Assembly: GCA_012964825.1 (NCBI GenBank)
Contig: DTTI01000079.1
Span: 1-60,066 of the forward strand
Source: Candidatus Neomarinimicrobiota bacterium
GTDB taxonomy: Bacteria > Fidelibacterota > Marinisomatia > Marinisomatales > S15-B10
Direction: 5' to 3'
DNA: 60,066 nucleotides
Shown: in pieces, positions 45,329 to 55,318 of the stretch
Position numbering within the stretch: position 1 is the stretch's first letter
Layout: each line of letters begins with the position of its first letter
The notes under the pieces: model-generated
The model's database searches: none
Seen by the model: the letters and a program-made list of their open reading frames with translations, nothing else
Told to the model about the DNA's origin: nothing
Made by a program: the position numbers and the translations under genes

Positions 45329-48300
45329 CACTCCACCCAGACATTTTGATCACCATAAAGCCCCTTGAGCTTTAAGATAAATGTTTCGTCTGGAGTGACC
45401 TTTACAGTTTTGGCGTAAAACTTTTTGCCGTTGCCCTCATCATTGTAAAGATGAAAAAAGACAGGTGAATTTCCGGCGTGACTTTTGGTTAACTGATAGA
45501 GTGCGTCTACATCTGTCTCTTTCATTTTGTCGACCTCTACCACAATATTTACCGTGGACTGATTTCTTCCCTGGACTTCATCAAGTGACTCAATGGATTC
45601 AGCAATCATTTTTGGTGTATCATCCGACAGGCGTGAAGTAGAGCGACCTTTGACAAAGATGAGACCACCGTCACTTATGAGCTGTTTGAAATTATTGAAT
45701 GCCTTGTGAAAAACAAGTACATCAACAGAACCGCCTAGGCATTCCAGATTAAAGAAAGCCATCTGCTGATTCTTTTTGTCGAAGTGATGGCGAATGTCCC
45801 GTATAATTCCCCCAACCCGGATCTGTTCAATTTCGATATCGTCAGGAGCATCTGAAAAATCGAAATTAGAATATTTCTCCAGTGTATCAGCATATTCGAG
45901 CAGTGGATGGCCTGTTAGATAAAAGCCCATCAACTCTTTCTCACGATTTAGCTTTTCAGTCTCACTCCAGTCGGATACCTCTGGGAGAGTAGGTTTTACA
46001 ATTATCTGAGATTCTGAGGTCTCACTCCCAAACATTGAAAATTGATTATCATTGGCGTTAGCCTGCATCTGTTGGGTGAACTTAAGCGCTGATTCAACGG
46101 CAGCGTATTGTTGTGCTCGATTCCCCTCTAGTGAGTCCATGGCGCCGGCGGCCACTAGACTTTCCAGTACTTTCTTGTTTACAATCCGTAAGTCGAGATG
46201 CTCGCAAAAGTCGAAGAGTGTGTTAAAGTGGTCTTGCTCATCTCTCACAGACAGGATGTTCTTAAGAGCTTTTGAACCGACATTCTTGATCGCATTCAGT
46301 CCGAAAGAGATAGTTTTTTCATCCACAGCTTTAAAGTTGATGTCTGATTCATTTACATCGGACGGGTGAATTGTGATTTTCAGTTTCTGGCATTCATTTA
46401 GAAGAGTCACCACACGAGTTGTGTTGGTCATTTCACTAGTTAGGTTTGCCGCCATGAATTCGGCGGGGTGATGCGTTTTCAGATAGGCTGTCCGGTAGGA
46501 GATACAGGCGTAAGCGGTAGAGTGACTTTTATTGAAACCGTATTGAGCAAACTTTTCAATTAGATCATAGATCTCCTTCGCCTTCTTCTTGTCCGTTCCT
46601 TGGCCAATCGCACCTTCGATGAAAGCCTCTCTTTGGTCTGTCATGAGCTTTTTTTGTTTTTTCCCCATGGCCCGGCGCATCATATCCGCCTGTGCCAATG
46701 AAAAACCTGCGATGCTGTTGGCGATCTGCATCACTTGTTCCTGGTAGACGATAATCCCGTAAGTCTCTTCAAGAATCGGTTTCAGATCGGGATGAATGTG
46801 TTTAATCTTCTTTTTACCATGTTTTCTTTTGATGAATTCATCAATGTTCTCCATGGGGCCAGGGCGGTATAGAGCGTTCATGGCAATAAGATCCTGCAGT
46901 GAGGTCGGCTTTAGCTTTTTCAGATATTCCCTCATACCGGCAGACTCAAACTGAAATACACCAACGGTCTTGCCCTGGGAAAACAGTTTAAACACAGCCT
47001 CATCGTCCAACGGCAGTTTTTCAATATCAAGTTTGATTCCTTTTGTCTTGAGAAGAGAAATTGTTTGATCGATGACTGTCAAATTCCTCAGGCCAAGGAA
47101 GTCCATTTTCAGAAGACCCAGATCTTCCAGATCCTTCATGTCGTACTGGGAGGTAATATCGCCTTGGGGCGATTTATAGAGGGGGATATAGTCGGTGAGA
47201 TCGCCTGGTGCAATTACCACACCAGCCGCGTGGGTTGACACGTGTCGATTCATCCCTTCCAGTGTCCTTGAATAATTGATCAGATCTTTGTGTTGATCGT
47301 CTTTTTCAGTGTATTCCTGAAGTTCGTTACTAATCTCCAGGGCTGAGTCCAGAGAAACACCGGGACCGGCAGGGATGGATTTGGCTATTTTGTCAACTTC
47401 ACCGAAGTTCATTCCCAGCACACGTCCTACATCACGAACAACCTGGCGGGCTTTCAATTTGCCGAACGTTATAATTTGAGTCACCGAATCTTCACCATAT
47501 CGCTCCTTGATATAATCGATGACCTGGGGCCGCTGTTCGTAACAAAAATCGATGTCAATGTCTGGCATGGAAATCCGTTCGGGATTGAGGAATCGCTCAA
47601 AAATCAGATTGTATTTAATGGGGTCAATGGTAGTAATACCGAGACAAAAGGCCACCAGACTCCCCGCCACTGAACCCCGGCCGGGCCCCACAGGAATTTT
47701 GTTATCTTTGGCATATTTGACAAAATCCATGACGATAAGGAAATAACCGGCAAAACCCATTTTTTGGATAACGTCTAGTTCATAGTCAAGGCGAGATTTG
47801 AGTTCAGGGGTGACTGACGGATAGAGATTTTCCAGTCCTTTTTGGCAGGAAAGTGAGAGGAAATCGTCGGGTGTGGTTGCTCCAGCGTCCTCAGGTATGG
47901 GAAATGTGGGCAAGAGGTATTCCCCCAGCGGTATCTCCAGATCACATGAATCGGCAATCAATCGAGTGTTTTCCATTGCGCCAGGATAATCTTTGAAAAG
48001 TTTCCACATCTCATCTTGAGATTTACAATAGAATTCTGAAGTGGCGTATCGCTGGCGCTTAGGGTCATTCCTATCCTTGCCTGTTCCAAGGCAGAACATG
48101 ATGTCGTGTGCTTCCCAGTGCTCCTGGAGAGCGTAGTGGCAGTCGTTGGTGGCAACCAGAGGGATGTCCAGTTCTTTTGCCAGTTTACTGATGGCGGTGC
48201 GGGAGATATCTTCTTCCGGGATGTTGTGATTCTGAAGTTCCAGATAAAACCGCCCGGGAAAGATTTCCGCATATTCTATAGCAGTCCGCTTGGCACCATT

Positions 48301-48765
48301 CAGATCGTCCTTAACAGCGCATTCCTGTATCTCTCCTTTCAAACATGCCGATAGACAAATGATCCCTTCGCTGTATTCTTTCAGGAGATGTTTGTCAACC
48401 CTGGGCCTGTAATAAAATCCTTCAAGATATCCGGCGGTGGTGAGTTTCATGAGGTTCTTGTAGCCAGTGTAGTTCTGTGCCAGCAGTACAAGATGGTTAT
48501 TACCCCATCCGCCGTCTCGTTTGGGTGTTTTGTCGAACCGATCACCCTGTGCCACGTACGCTTCACAGCCGATAATAGGTTTGACGCCTGCTTTTCTTGC
48601 CGCTTTGTAAAAAGCGATGGCGGAAAACATATTACCGTGTTCTGTGACACCTACGGCATCCATGTTCAGATCAGTAACTGTATCTAAAAGTGTGGGTACT
48701 TTCTGAGCACCATCAAGAAGGCTATAGTCTGTATGGTTGTGGAGGTGTACGAATTCTGAAGCCAT
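45328..48765 (-). CDS. dnaE: DNA polymerase III subunit alpha
   Basis: Replicative polymerase, DnaE1 type. PHP domain at the N terminus (HLHNHTDYSLLDG at 7-19), fingers/palm with GPGRGSVAGSL at 360-370 and the catalytic PDIDIDF at 401-407, helix-hairpin-helix region, and a C-terminal OB fold (IRVGGIIRDIRHHFDKK). 1,145 residues. The frame is open 11 codons further, but ATG 48765 lies 4 bases after the prenyltransferase stop and starts MASEFVHLHNHTDYS as in homologues. Confidence 0.97.
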   Translation of the reverse strand: MASEFVHLHNHTDYSLLDGAQKVPTLLDTVTDLNMDAVGVTEHGNMFSAIAFYKAARKAGVKPIIGCEAYVAQGDRFDKTPKRDGGWGNNHLVLLAQNYTGYKNLMKLTTAGYLEGFYYRPRVDKHLLKEYSEGIICLSACLKGEIQECAVKDDLNGAKRTAIEYAEIFPGRFYLELQNHNIPEEDISRTAISKLAKELDIPLVATNDCHYALQEHWEAHDIMFCLGTGKDRNDPKRQRYATSEFYCKSQDEMWKLFKDYPGAMENTRLIADSCDLEIPLGEYLLPTFPIPEDAGATTPDDFLSLSCQKGLENLYPSVTPELKSRLDYELDVIQKMGFAGYFLIVMDFVKYAKDNKIPVGPGRGSVAGSLVAFCLGITTIDPIKYNLIFERFLNPERISMPDIDIDFCYEQRPQVIDYIKERYGEDSVTQIITFGKLKARQVVRDVGRVLGMNFGEVDKIAKSIPAGPGVSLDSALEISNELQEYTEKDDQHKDLINYSRTLEGMNRHVSTHAAGVVIAPGDLTDYIPLYKSPQGDITSQYDMKDLEDLGLLKMDFLGLRNLTVIDQTISLLKTKGIKLDIEKLPLDDEAVFKLFSQGKTVGVFQFESAGMREYLKKLKPTSLQDLIAMNALYRPGPMENIDEFIKRKHGKKKIKHIHPDLKPILEETYGIIVYQEQVMQIANSIAGFSLAQADMMRRAMGKKQKKLMTDQREAFIEGAIGQGTDKKKAKEIYDLIEKFAQYGFNKSHSTAYACISYRTAYLKTHHPAEFMAANLTSEMTNTTRVVTLLNECQKLKITIHPSDVNESDINFKAVDEKTISFGLNAIKNVGSKALKNILSVRDEQDHFNTLFDFCEHLDLRIVNKKVLESLVAAGAMDSLEGNRAQQYAAVESALKFTQQMQANANDNQFSMFGSETSESQIIVKPTLPEVSDWSETEKLNREKELMGFYLTGHPLLEYADTLEKYSNFDFSDAPDDIEIEQIRVGGIIRDIRHHFDKKNQQMAFFNLECLGGSVDVLVFHKAFNNFKQLISDGGLIFVKGRSTSRLSDDTPKMIAESIESLDEVQGRNQSTVNIVVEVDKMKETDVDALYQLTKSHAGNSPVFFHLYNDEGNGKKFYAKTVKVTPDETFILKLKGLYGDQNVWVE

Positions 48766-48769
48766 AGCC

Positions 48770-49603
48770 TCAGCCGAGATAAATAGCCAGCAGACCAAGA
48801 AAAACGGAAAGTTTCAGTATCTGCGAAGCGGTATGACAGTTGTTTGAGGAGGGAGATTTCACAAGCAAACTTATGATATATGCGAGTGGAATGCCAATTC
48901 CCAGGATTGCCGCCACAAGATATTTTTCACTGTAGATGTTCATTAAATACGGAACGGCTAAGAGGGCCATGAAAAGAGTAGTTATCACGATAGCAACCCT
49001 TGCCGATGTTTCTAAACCAAATTTCACGGGGAAGGTAGTTAGCCCAGCGGCGCGGTCCCCTTCTGCGTCAGCCATATCTTTGATGAATTCTCTTACCACT
49101 GTAAACCCAAATGCCAGCAGTGACGGCGTTATCATCCGGTTCAATTCACTGAACAGTGCTCCCACAAATAGAAATGCCAGTCCGATGATTGCTGCCACAA
49201 TAATGTTACCGATTAAAACTGACCCTTTCAGCCATAAACTGTAGACCACCATGAGTGGAAGAGCAACAACTGCGGCAATGATGAAAGATTCGGTGTTCAT
49301 GGTAAATGAGATTCCCGCGCCCATCAGGAAAAGTAGGATGGAGAGTATCAATGCAGTTTTTGGAGAAAGGTCACCCTTTGGCAATGGTCTGTTCGTTTGG
49401 TTTATCCTGTCAGCCTCCAGATCGTGATAATCGTTAAATGCGTTGGCTGCGGCTATGAGAGACACCACCACAAGGATCCCTTTTATGAGGAGAACGACCT
49501 GGTCCAGGGCGTCAACTAGCGCCGCAGAAACGGCGACCGCCAGCGCACCCAGTAGAAGGTTCACGGGTCTAAAGAGCCTGATTGCAGCCAGGACGCTATT
49601 CAT
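48770..49603 (-). CDS. UbiA-family prenyltransferase
   Basis: Membrane enzyme with about nine spans that moves a prenyl group to an acceptor. First Asp-rich motif NDYHDLEADRINQTNRPLP (Asn57, Asp58, Asp61, Asp65), second motif DMADAEGDRAAG. 277 residues. This subfamily is often annotated as geranylgeranylglycerol-phosphate geranylgeranyltransferase (archaeal-type lipid synthesis) in FCB bacteria; the alternatives are quinone or heme O synthesis. Coupled to prmC by ATGA overlap. Confidence 0.88.
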   Translation of the reverse strand: MNSVLAAIRLFRPVNLLLGALAVAVSAALVDALDQVVLLIKGILVVVSLIAAANAFNDYHDLEADRINQTNRPLPKGDLSPKTALILSILLFLMGAGISFTMNTESFIIAAVVALPLMVVYSLWLKGSVLIGNIIVAAIIGLAFLFVGALFSELNRMITPSLLAFGFTVVREFIKDMADAEGDRAAGLTTFPVKFGLETSARVAIVITTLFMALLAVPYLMNIYSEKYLVAAILGIGIPLAYIISLLVKSPSSNNCHTASQILKLSVFLGLLAIYLG

Positions 49604-50490
49604 GGCCGTTTCGCTTTCAGCACTCTCGGATCTCCGTTGTAGTCTTTTAGCAGTTCAACCTTAGCCCACCCCGCTGACTCAAACAGTTCCTTAGTGCGAA
49701 ATGGGTGTTCACCACGGCCCACCTCTAAAATCATCGTGCCACCTTCCCGGAGCCAGTTTTTCCCTTCGCTGGCGAATTTTCTGTAAAAAGTTAGACCGTC
49801 AGCGTCATCCGTCAATGCCTCTCTCGGTTCAAAACACCGGACATTATCCTGAAGTGTTTTATACTCTTTCAGCGGCACGTAAGGCGGATTGCTGAGGATG
49901 ATATCAAAACAAATTTCTATATGATCGTTCAGAATGTCATGATCAAAGAACTCAATCCTTAAAGCGACGCCGTTTTTTTCAGCATTCAGATGCGCCACCT
50001 TCAGAGCACTTCGATTATTGTCAGTTGCCGCAACAGAAATCTCTTTAAGTGAGCGGGCGAGACTGATGGCAACAGCGCCGGAACCCGTACCGATATCCAA
50101 TATGGAAGATGCCTTACTTGTATTTGCTTCATCAATTGCAATTTCAACCAGCCGCTCTGTTTCAGGCCGCGGTATGAGGACATTTTCAGTGAGAGTGAAC
50201 GGCAGGCCAAAAAATTCCGTTTCACCTGTTATGTACTGAACCGGTTCGCCGGCAGCAGAGCGCCTCAGCCAGGCTCTAAAGGTGTTTTTTTGTTGGTGGG
50301 TGAGGCGGTGGCGGTCCGCTTCCATGTGGAGTTGAGATCTGGAAAGTTTGAGGAGGGAGGAGAGGAGCCATTCTGCCCGAGCCTTCGGTGCATCAGTTCT
50401 TGTATCAGTCAGCAATTTTACACCTGCATCCAAAACCCGTCGAACCGTGACGTTTTCCTGAACTGTGGCAAGTGGAGCCAGGTATGTCAA
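49600..50490 (-). CDS. prmC: Release factor glutamine methyltransferase
   Basis: Methylates the Gln of the GGQ motif in release factors. N-terminal helical domain ([19 protein letters not shown]), then SAM fold with [15 protein letters not shown] at 131-145 and the substrate motif NPPY at 201-204. 296 residues. Starts at TTG 50490, overlapping the prfA stop as TTGA. The prfA-prmC pairing is the common bacterial arrangement. Confidence 0.95.
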   Translation of the reverse strand: MTYLAPLATVQENVTVRRVLDAGVKLLTDTRTDAPKARAEWLLSSLLKLSRSQLHMEADRHRLTHQQKNTFRAWLRRSAAGEPVQYITGETEFFGLPFTLTENVLIPRPETERLVEIAIDEANTSKASSILDIGTGSGAVAISLARSLKEISVAATDNNRSALKVAHLNAEKNGVALRIEFFDHDILNDHIEICFDIILSNPPYVPLKEYKTLQDNVRCFEPREALTDDADGLTFYRKFASEGKNWLREGGTMILEVGRGEHPFRTKELFESAGWAKVELLKDYNGDPRVLKAKRP

Positions 50491-51557
50491 CTGAGATTTT
50501 CCGCTTTTAACTGTTCCAGCTGATCAGCAATCTTTAGTTGTTCGATGAGCTCGGTGAGATCACCGTTCATAATTTCCTCAAGCCTGTAAAGGGTCAATTC
50601 TATGCGGTGGTCTGTCACCCGTCCTTGAGGAAAATTGTAAGTACGGATCTTTGCACTCCGGTCTCCAGTGGACACCATGGTTTTTCTCGCCTCCGCCCGC
50701 TTTGACTGCTGTTTTTCCCGCTCGCGAGCCAGAAGACGGGATCTTAAAACTTTCATTGCCGCCACACGATTTTTGTGCTGCGATTTTTCATCTTGACAGG
50801 TGACCACAGTATCGGTGGGAATGTGAGTGATCCTGATAGCCGACTCTGTCTTATTCACATGCTGACCACCGGCTCCTGACGCTCGAAAGGTGTCAATACG
50901 CAAATCTTGGGGATTGATCTTAATATCAACCTCATCAGCTTCTGGCAGGACGGCGACCGTGGCGGCTGATGTGTGGATGCGCCCGCTGGTCTCTGTAGCG
51001 GGGACACGCTGCACCCGATGAACGCCCCCCTCGTATTTTAGTTTACCGAAAATAGTGTCACCTTGAAAGGAGCAGATCACCTCTTTGTAGCCGCCGTTAC
51101 CTGTTACATTTGCTGCAATCAGTTTGATGTTCCACCCGTTTTGCTCCGCAAAATGGCCGTACATGCGATAAAGGTCAGCGGCAAAAAGGGCTGCTTCTTC
51201 ACCACCCGTCCCAGCCCGGATCTCCATGATGGTATTTTTTTCATCCAGCGGATCTTTAGATAGCAGAAGAACCTTCAGCTCCTCTTCCAGCTTTAGGGCT
51301 TCGTCCCTTAATCCTTCAATCTCCTCCTGCACCAGATCTTTCAGCTCTTCATCGTCACCTTGCAGAATAGCTTCATCTTCATCAATTTGATCCGTGACAC
51401 TGATATACTCGCCCCCTTTTTTGGATACTGGCCCCAGGTCGTGGTGTTCTTTCGCCAGTTCGCGGTATCTACCCGGGTCAGACGCAATTTCAGGTTCGGC
51501 CAGCTGTGCAGTAACAGCTTCGTATCTTTTAATGATCTGTTTGACTTTATCTCTCAC
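50487..51557 (-). CDS. prfA: Peptide chain release factor 1
   Basis: Terminates translation at UAA and UAG. PAT at 186-188 in VPATETSGR is the stop-codon recognition tripeptide of RF1 (RF2 has SPF), and GGQ at 230-232 in [14 protein letters not shown] is the catalytic loop. 356 residues, full length. Starts at GTG 51557; no strong Shine-Dalgarno. First gene of the prfA-prmC-ubiA-dnaE-dtd-motAB run, preceded by the rpmE terminator. Confidence 0.96.
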   Translation of the reverse strand: MRDKVKQIIKRYEAVTAQLAEPEIASDPGRYRELAKEHHDLGPVSKKGGEYISVTDQIDEDEAILQGDDEELKDLVQEEIEGLRDEALKLEEELKVLLLSKDPLDEKNTIMEIRAGTGGEEAALFAADLYRMYGHFAEQNGWNIKLIAANVTGNGGYKEVICSFQGDTIFGKLKYEGGVHRVQRVPATETSGRIHTSAATVAVLPEADEVDIKINPQDLRIDTFRASGAGGQHVNKTESAIRITHIPTDTVVTCQDEKSQHKNRVAAMKVLRSRLLAREREKQQSKRAEARKTMVSTGDRSAKIRTYNFPQGRVTDHRIELTLYRLEEIMNGDLTELIEQLKIADQLEQLKAENLS

Positions 51558-51573
51558 AGAAGTTTCTGGGCAT

Positions 51574-51621
51574 AAAAAAACGGTTCCCGGCCATCTCTAT
51601 CCGATGACATCAGAAACCGTT
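51574..51621 (-). terminator. Rho-independent terminator after rpmE
   Basis: On the minus strand AACGGTT (51621-51615) pairs with AACCGTT (51585-51579), followed by a run of seven Ts (51580-51574). The 29-base middle part can fold further. It lies 13 bases after the rpmE stop and just upstream of prfA. Confidence 0.65.
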
Positions 51622-51633
51622 GTGTTTGTCTGG

Positions 51634-51852
51634 TTACTGTTCGCCTTTGGCGTTCAGCTTTGCGTATTTTTTCTTGAACTTTTCGATACGGCCGGCGGTG
51701 TCAACCAGTTTTTGCTGACCGGAGAAAAACGGGTGGCATGCGGAGCAGATTTCCACTCGCATATCGCCCACGGTGCTTCGCACTTGGAACCTGTTGCCAC
51801 ATGCGCAGGTCACTGTACCGAGCGTGTATTCAGGATGAATCTCAGTTTTCAT
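51634..51852 (-). CDS. rpmE: 50S ribosomal protein L31
   Basis: 72-residue zinc-type L31: [16 protein letters not shown], then [20 protein letters not shown] with the second CxxC. Ends in a basic tail. Starts at ATG 51852, 9 bases after the aspartate aminotransferase stop, and is followed by a terminator, so it closes the rho operon. Confidence 0.97.
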   Translation of the reverse strand: MKTEIHPEYTLGTVTCACGNRFQVRSTVGDMRVEICSACHPFFSGQQKLVDTAGRIEKFKKKYAKLNAKGEQ

Positions 51853-51861
51853 TTCTTTCCT

Positions 51862-53046
51862 CTAATTCAGATCACTCAACGCCTTTTCAAGCATGTCGAT
51901 GCCTTCCAAAAAAACTGCCTCATCGGTGGCGTAAGAGAGCCTGATGTAGCCCTCTGACCCGAAGCCGGAACCGGCGACAGTCACCGTCTTTGCGCTGTCC
52001 AAAATATAATCACTTAGGGCAAAAGAACTGTTGATTATCTTCCCATCTGCGGCTAGGCCGATGTACTGACTCACATCGGGGAATGCATAGAATGCGCCCC
52101 CCGGTTTGGCGCAGGAGAAATTGGGAATGGAGTTGAGGCGGTTAATCATTGCATCACGACGTTTCGCAAAAATTTTGCACATAGTTTCAACTTCAGTCTG
52201 ATCACCGGTGAGTGCCTCCACGGCAGCTTTTTGTGCAATGGAGTTGGGGCAAGATGTCGCCTGTCCCTGTATTTTCGCCATAGCGCTGACGATTGTAGCA
52301 TCTCCGGCCGCATATCCGATCCGCCATCCAGTCATGGCATAAGTTTTGGATAAGCTCTGAATTGTTACCACATTGGCTCCCACGTCATTCAGGGCCTCCG
52401 TGCTGGTGAAGGGGGCATCATAGACGAGGCGTTCGTAGCATTCGTCAGAAATCACCAGCCAATTGTGTTTGGCGGCAAGTTCAAGAAGTCTTGTAACTGT
52501 CTCTTTGTCCCAGACTGCTCCCGTCGGATTGGAAGGCGAGTTAATGATAATTGCGGAAATTTTAGATGTGACTTTTGACTCAAGATCATTCCAGTCAGGA
52601 GAAAAATTGTTCTCGGTCATAGTTTGTACAATGATAGGTTCACCATCCGCCAGCCGGATAAATTCGGGAAATGAAACCCAGTAGGGTGCAAAGACAATGA
52701 CTTTATCCCCGGGGTTTAGTACAGCTTGGCAGAGTGTGCTGAGGGAATGCTTGGCGCCGTTTGAAACAATGATCTGATTCGGGGTGTAATCCAGATTATT
52801 GTCGCGCTTCAGTTTTTTGCAGATCGCTTCGCGAAGTTCCATTGTTCCTCTTCCGGGTGTGTACTTTGTATGACCGCCAGCCATTGCGCGAATGGCCGCC
52901 TGGCGGATATTTTCAGGTGTGTTGAAATCGGGTTCACCGACGCCAAGGTCAATTACATCTACACCGTTATTCCTTAAATCAGCAGCCCGCGCTGTCATCT
53001 CCAGAGTGAAAGATGGTTGGATCCGCTGGACTCTTTCAGCGATCAT
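51862..53046 (-). CDS. aspC: Class I aminotransferase, aspartate aminotransferase type
   Basis: PLP transaminase moving amino groups between aspartate/glutamate and keto acids. GVGEPDFNTPENI, SNPTGAVWDKETV at 172-184, ISDECYERLVYD, and the Schiff-base Lys234 in QSLSKTYAMTGWRIGY. 394 residues, the Ib subgroup type. Preceded by the Cas6-like gene (15-base gap). Exact substrate range is not readable. Confidence 0.93.
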   Translation of the reverse strand: MIAERVQRIQPSFTLEMTARAADLRNNGVDVIDLGVGEPDFNTPENIRQAAIRAMAGGHTKYTPGRGTMELREAICKKLKRDNNLDYTPNQIIVSNGAKHSLSTLCQAVLNPGDKVIVFAPYWVSFPEFIRLADGEPIIVQTMTENNFSPDWNDLESKVTSKISAIIINSPSNPTGAVWDKETVTRLLELAAKHNWLVISDECYERLVYDAPFTSTEALNDVGANVVTIQSLSKTYAMTGWRIGYAAGDATIVSAMAKIQGQATSCPNSIAQKAAVEALTGDQTEVETMCKIFAKRRDAMINRLNSIPNFSCAKPGGAFYAFPDVSQYIGLAADGKIINSSFALSDYILDSAKTVTVAGSGFGSEGYIRLSYATDEAVFLEGIDMLEKALSDLN

Positions 53047-53061
53047 AAGGATTATTCGGGA

Positions 53062-53946
53062 TCAATGCGTCTTGGAATGATATTTGGAAGTGTTGAAGTT
53101 AGGCTCTTTCGTCCCTTTCCCTTTTTCGGAGTTCTTGAGCCGCTTACTTTGAGGGATGTCATTTGGATCGATGGCTTCATCCTCCCAACCCTCGGGCAAT
53201 TCTCCTACTGGTTCGTCATCATCAGACTGGTTGTTTGCCAGCTCCAGTTCTTCTAAGGAAAAGTCTATCGGATTGAATTGACTGAATAGTACACCATAAC
53301 CTTTGGTGATCCCGTTCCCCAGGCCGATAAAGTTCGGCAAAATAAAGTTAGTTCTGAATTTACCATCAAAGCTGCCCATTTTTCCTTCATCCATCAAATT
53401 GGTCTGGAGCGATTCCAGAGAAAGATCTACGAAAATTCTTTTTTCAAGTGTAAGACCGACCTCCTTTCCAACGAAAGCAATATTCTGACTCAGCAGACGT
53501 CTCAGCAGTATTAAACGATCTTTATCTGTTAATGCTTTATAGCGTTTCAGGTTAATCTGGTTGAGAGCGATCCACGGAGTGAGAAATTTGTACTGGATTG
53601 TTTTATCGGTCGATCCTAAACCATCATCACAAACTTCAGTGTCGACACTCTCGACCTTGAAAGTGATGTTGCCGAAATTCAAAATGTCGAGTTTTTCAAC
53701 CATGGACTCAATGGACTCCACTCCTTCCTTGACTCCAATAAAATATATTTGTTCATTTAGTATCTTGACCTGTACACGGGGATACAGAAAGTCATTGCGG
53801 TAAGAGCCGTTGATAAAAGGGACGATGGGGTCATCCGGGAATTCTCTCATGAGAACGCCCTTAACCTGATAAGACGTCTTTCTAACCGGTTTATCGGTGG
53901 AGAGGCGGGCGACGACTGATTTTATATAAGATTGATCCTTAGACAC
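53062..53946 (-). CDS. Orphan Cas6-like RNA-binding protein
   Basis: 294 residues. N-terminal part KTSYQVKGVLMREFPDDPI, FINGSYRNDFLYPRVQVKI and a middle FLTPWIALNQINLKRY resemble the Cas6b-type N and C domains as I recall them. The decisive feature is GLGNGITKGYG at 208-218 after FRTNFILPNFI: it fits the glycine-rich loop GxGxxxxxGxG near the C terminus of Cas6 and other RAMP proteins. No His occurs before residue 290, so the usual Cas6 catalytic His is missing. Residues 228-294 are an added acidic then basic tail. It starts at GTG 53946 and sits between rho and aspC with no cas genes or repeats. A non-CRISPR RNA-binding role is inferred. Confidence 0.6.
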   Translation of the reverse strand: MSKDQSYIKSVVARLSTDKPVRKTSYQVKGVLMREFPDDPIVPFINGSYRNDFLYPRVQVKILNEQIYFIGVKEGVESIESMVEKLDILNFGNITFKVESVDTEVCDDGLGSTDKTIQYKFLTPWIALNQINLKRYKALTDKDRLILLRRLLSQNIAFVGKEVGLTLEKRIFVDLSLESLQTNLMDEGKMGSFDGKFRTNFILPNFIGLGNGITKGYGVLFSQFNPIDFSLEELELANNQSDDDEPVGELPEGWEDEAIDPNDIPQSKRLKNSEKGKGTKEPNFNTSKYHSKTH

Positions 53947-53971
53947 AAGAGGATATAAAGACAGACATTGA

Positions 53972-55219
53972 TTAGTTATTCATTGTATCCAAAAATTCTT
54001 TGTTATTTTCTGTTCGCCTCATTCTGTCGAGGAGAAATTCCATTGCTTCTATTGGAGTCATGTCGCTCAAAATCTTTCTTAGAATCCAAACTCTTGAAAG
54101 TTCTTTTTTGGAAAGTAAAAGTTCTTCTTTCCGTGTCCCTGAACGTATAAGGTCAAAGGATGGGAACAACCGACGGTCACTGAGGCGGCGATCGAGAACG
54201 AGCTCCATATTGCCGGTACCCTTAAACTCTTCAAAGATTACATCATCCATTCTGCTGCCTGTATCAATGAGCGCTGTTGCAATAATTGTGAGGCTTCCTC
54301 CTTCCTCTGTGTTCCGGGCTGCGCCGAAAAAGCGCCTGGGGCGATGAAGAGCATTGGCATCTACACCGCCTGAAAGGATTTTTCCACTGTGCGGAATCAC
54401 CGCGTTGTGGGCGCGGCCGAGGCGGGTAACACTATCAAGAAGTATCATCACATCGTGGCCGCTCTCTACCATCCGCTTGGCCTTTTCTAGGGCCATGTCC
54501 GCCACCTGAACGTGCCGTTCAGGCGGCTCATCAAAAGTAGAACTCACCACTTCGGTTTCAACGCTCCGCTCCATGTCTGTCACTTCTTCCGGCCGCTCCG
54601 CAACGAGTAGGATAATAATCTTAATTTCAGGATGGTTCTTAAGTGTGGTATTGGCGATTTTTTGCAGAAGCATTGTTTTTCCCGTCTTCGGCTGGGCGAC
54701 GATTAGTCCTCTCTGACCTTTGCCGATAGGCGCCATGAGATCAAGGATTCGCATCGAAAATTCCTTCGATTCCCCTTCAAGGTTGATCCGTTCTTCAGGG
54801 TAAAGTGGCTTGAGGCTATCAAACAGAATAGTTTTTTTGACCTGATCCGGTGCCTCGCCGTTCACTGTTTCAACTTTTAGTAGGGCGTAGAAACGTTCGT
54901 TATCCTTGGGATTGCGGATCTGTCCGGCCACCAGATGACCGGTGCGGAGATTGAATCTTTTTATCTGGGAAGGGGAGACATAGATGTCATCAGGCCCTGG
55001 GAGGTAGTTATAATCCTGCGATCGCAAGAAGCCGTATCCCTCCTTCATCACCTCGATAACGCCAGAAGAAAACAGTTTCCCTTCTTTCTCGGCACTGGTT
55101 TCGAGAATGCGCATGATCAATTGTTGTTTCTTCAGACCGGAATAACCGGAAACTTCCATCTCCTGAGCGAGCTTGGTTAATTCCTTGATCTTCTGGCCCT
55201 GTAACTGGGTTACATCCAT
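53972..55219 (-). CDS. rho: Transcription termination factor Rho
   Basis: Hexameric RNA helicase that ends transcription. Rho N domain ([19 protein letters not shown]), RNA-binding cold-shock-like fold ([20 protein letters not shown]), and ATPase with Walker A QPKTGKT at 176-182, [32 protein letters not shown] and the RNA-loop SRTEEGGSL-type segment [18 protein letters not shown]. 415 residues. Leads the rho-cas6-like-aspC-rpmE unit. Confidence 0.97.
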   Translation of the reverse strand: MDVTQLQGQKIKELTKLAQEMEVSGYSGLKKQQLIMRILETSAEKEGKLFSSGVIEVMKEGYGFLRSQDYNYLPGPDDIYVSPSQIKRFNLRTGHLVAGQIRNPKDNERFYALLKVETVNGEAPDQVKKTILFDSLKPLYPEERINLEGESKEFSMRILDLMAPIGKGQRGLIVAQPKTGKTMLLQKIANTTLKNHPEIKIIILLVAERPEEVTDMERSVETEVVSSTFDEPPERHVQVADMALEKAKRMVESGHDVMILLDSVTRLGRAHNAVIPHSGKILSGGVDANALHRPRRFFGAARNTEEGGSLTIIATALIDTGSRMDDVIFEEFKGTGNMELVLDRRLSDRRLFPSFDLIRSGTRKEELLLSKKELSRVWILRKILSDMTPIEAMEFLLDRMRRTENNKEFLDTMNN

Positions 55220-55288
55220 GAGATAAAATCCACTAATTAATTTATTGAGTTACTGGAATTCTATGAAATCGGCAGTGATAAAAACCTT

Positions 55289-55318
55289 AAAAAGGCAGCC
55301 TCTAATTTAATTTAGGCT
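55289..55318 (-). terminator. Weak candidate terminator after folC
   Basis: On the minus strand AGCCT (55318-55314, overlapping the folC stop) pairs with AGGCT (55301-55297), with an AT-rich loop, then GCC and five Ts (55293-55289). Stem is only 5 bp, so support is modest. Lies between folC and rho. Confidence 0.35.

Noticed and set aside
53062-55219. CRISPR array near the Cas6-like gene
   Set aside because: No direct repeats with regular spacing are visible in the neighbourhood or elsewhere in the window.
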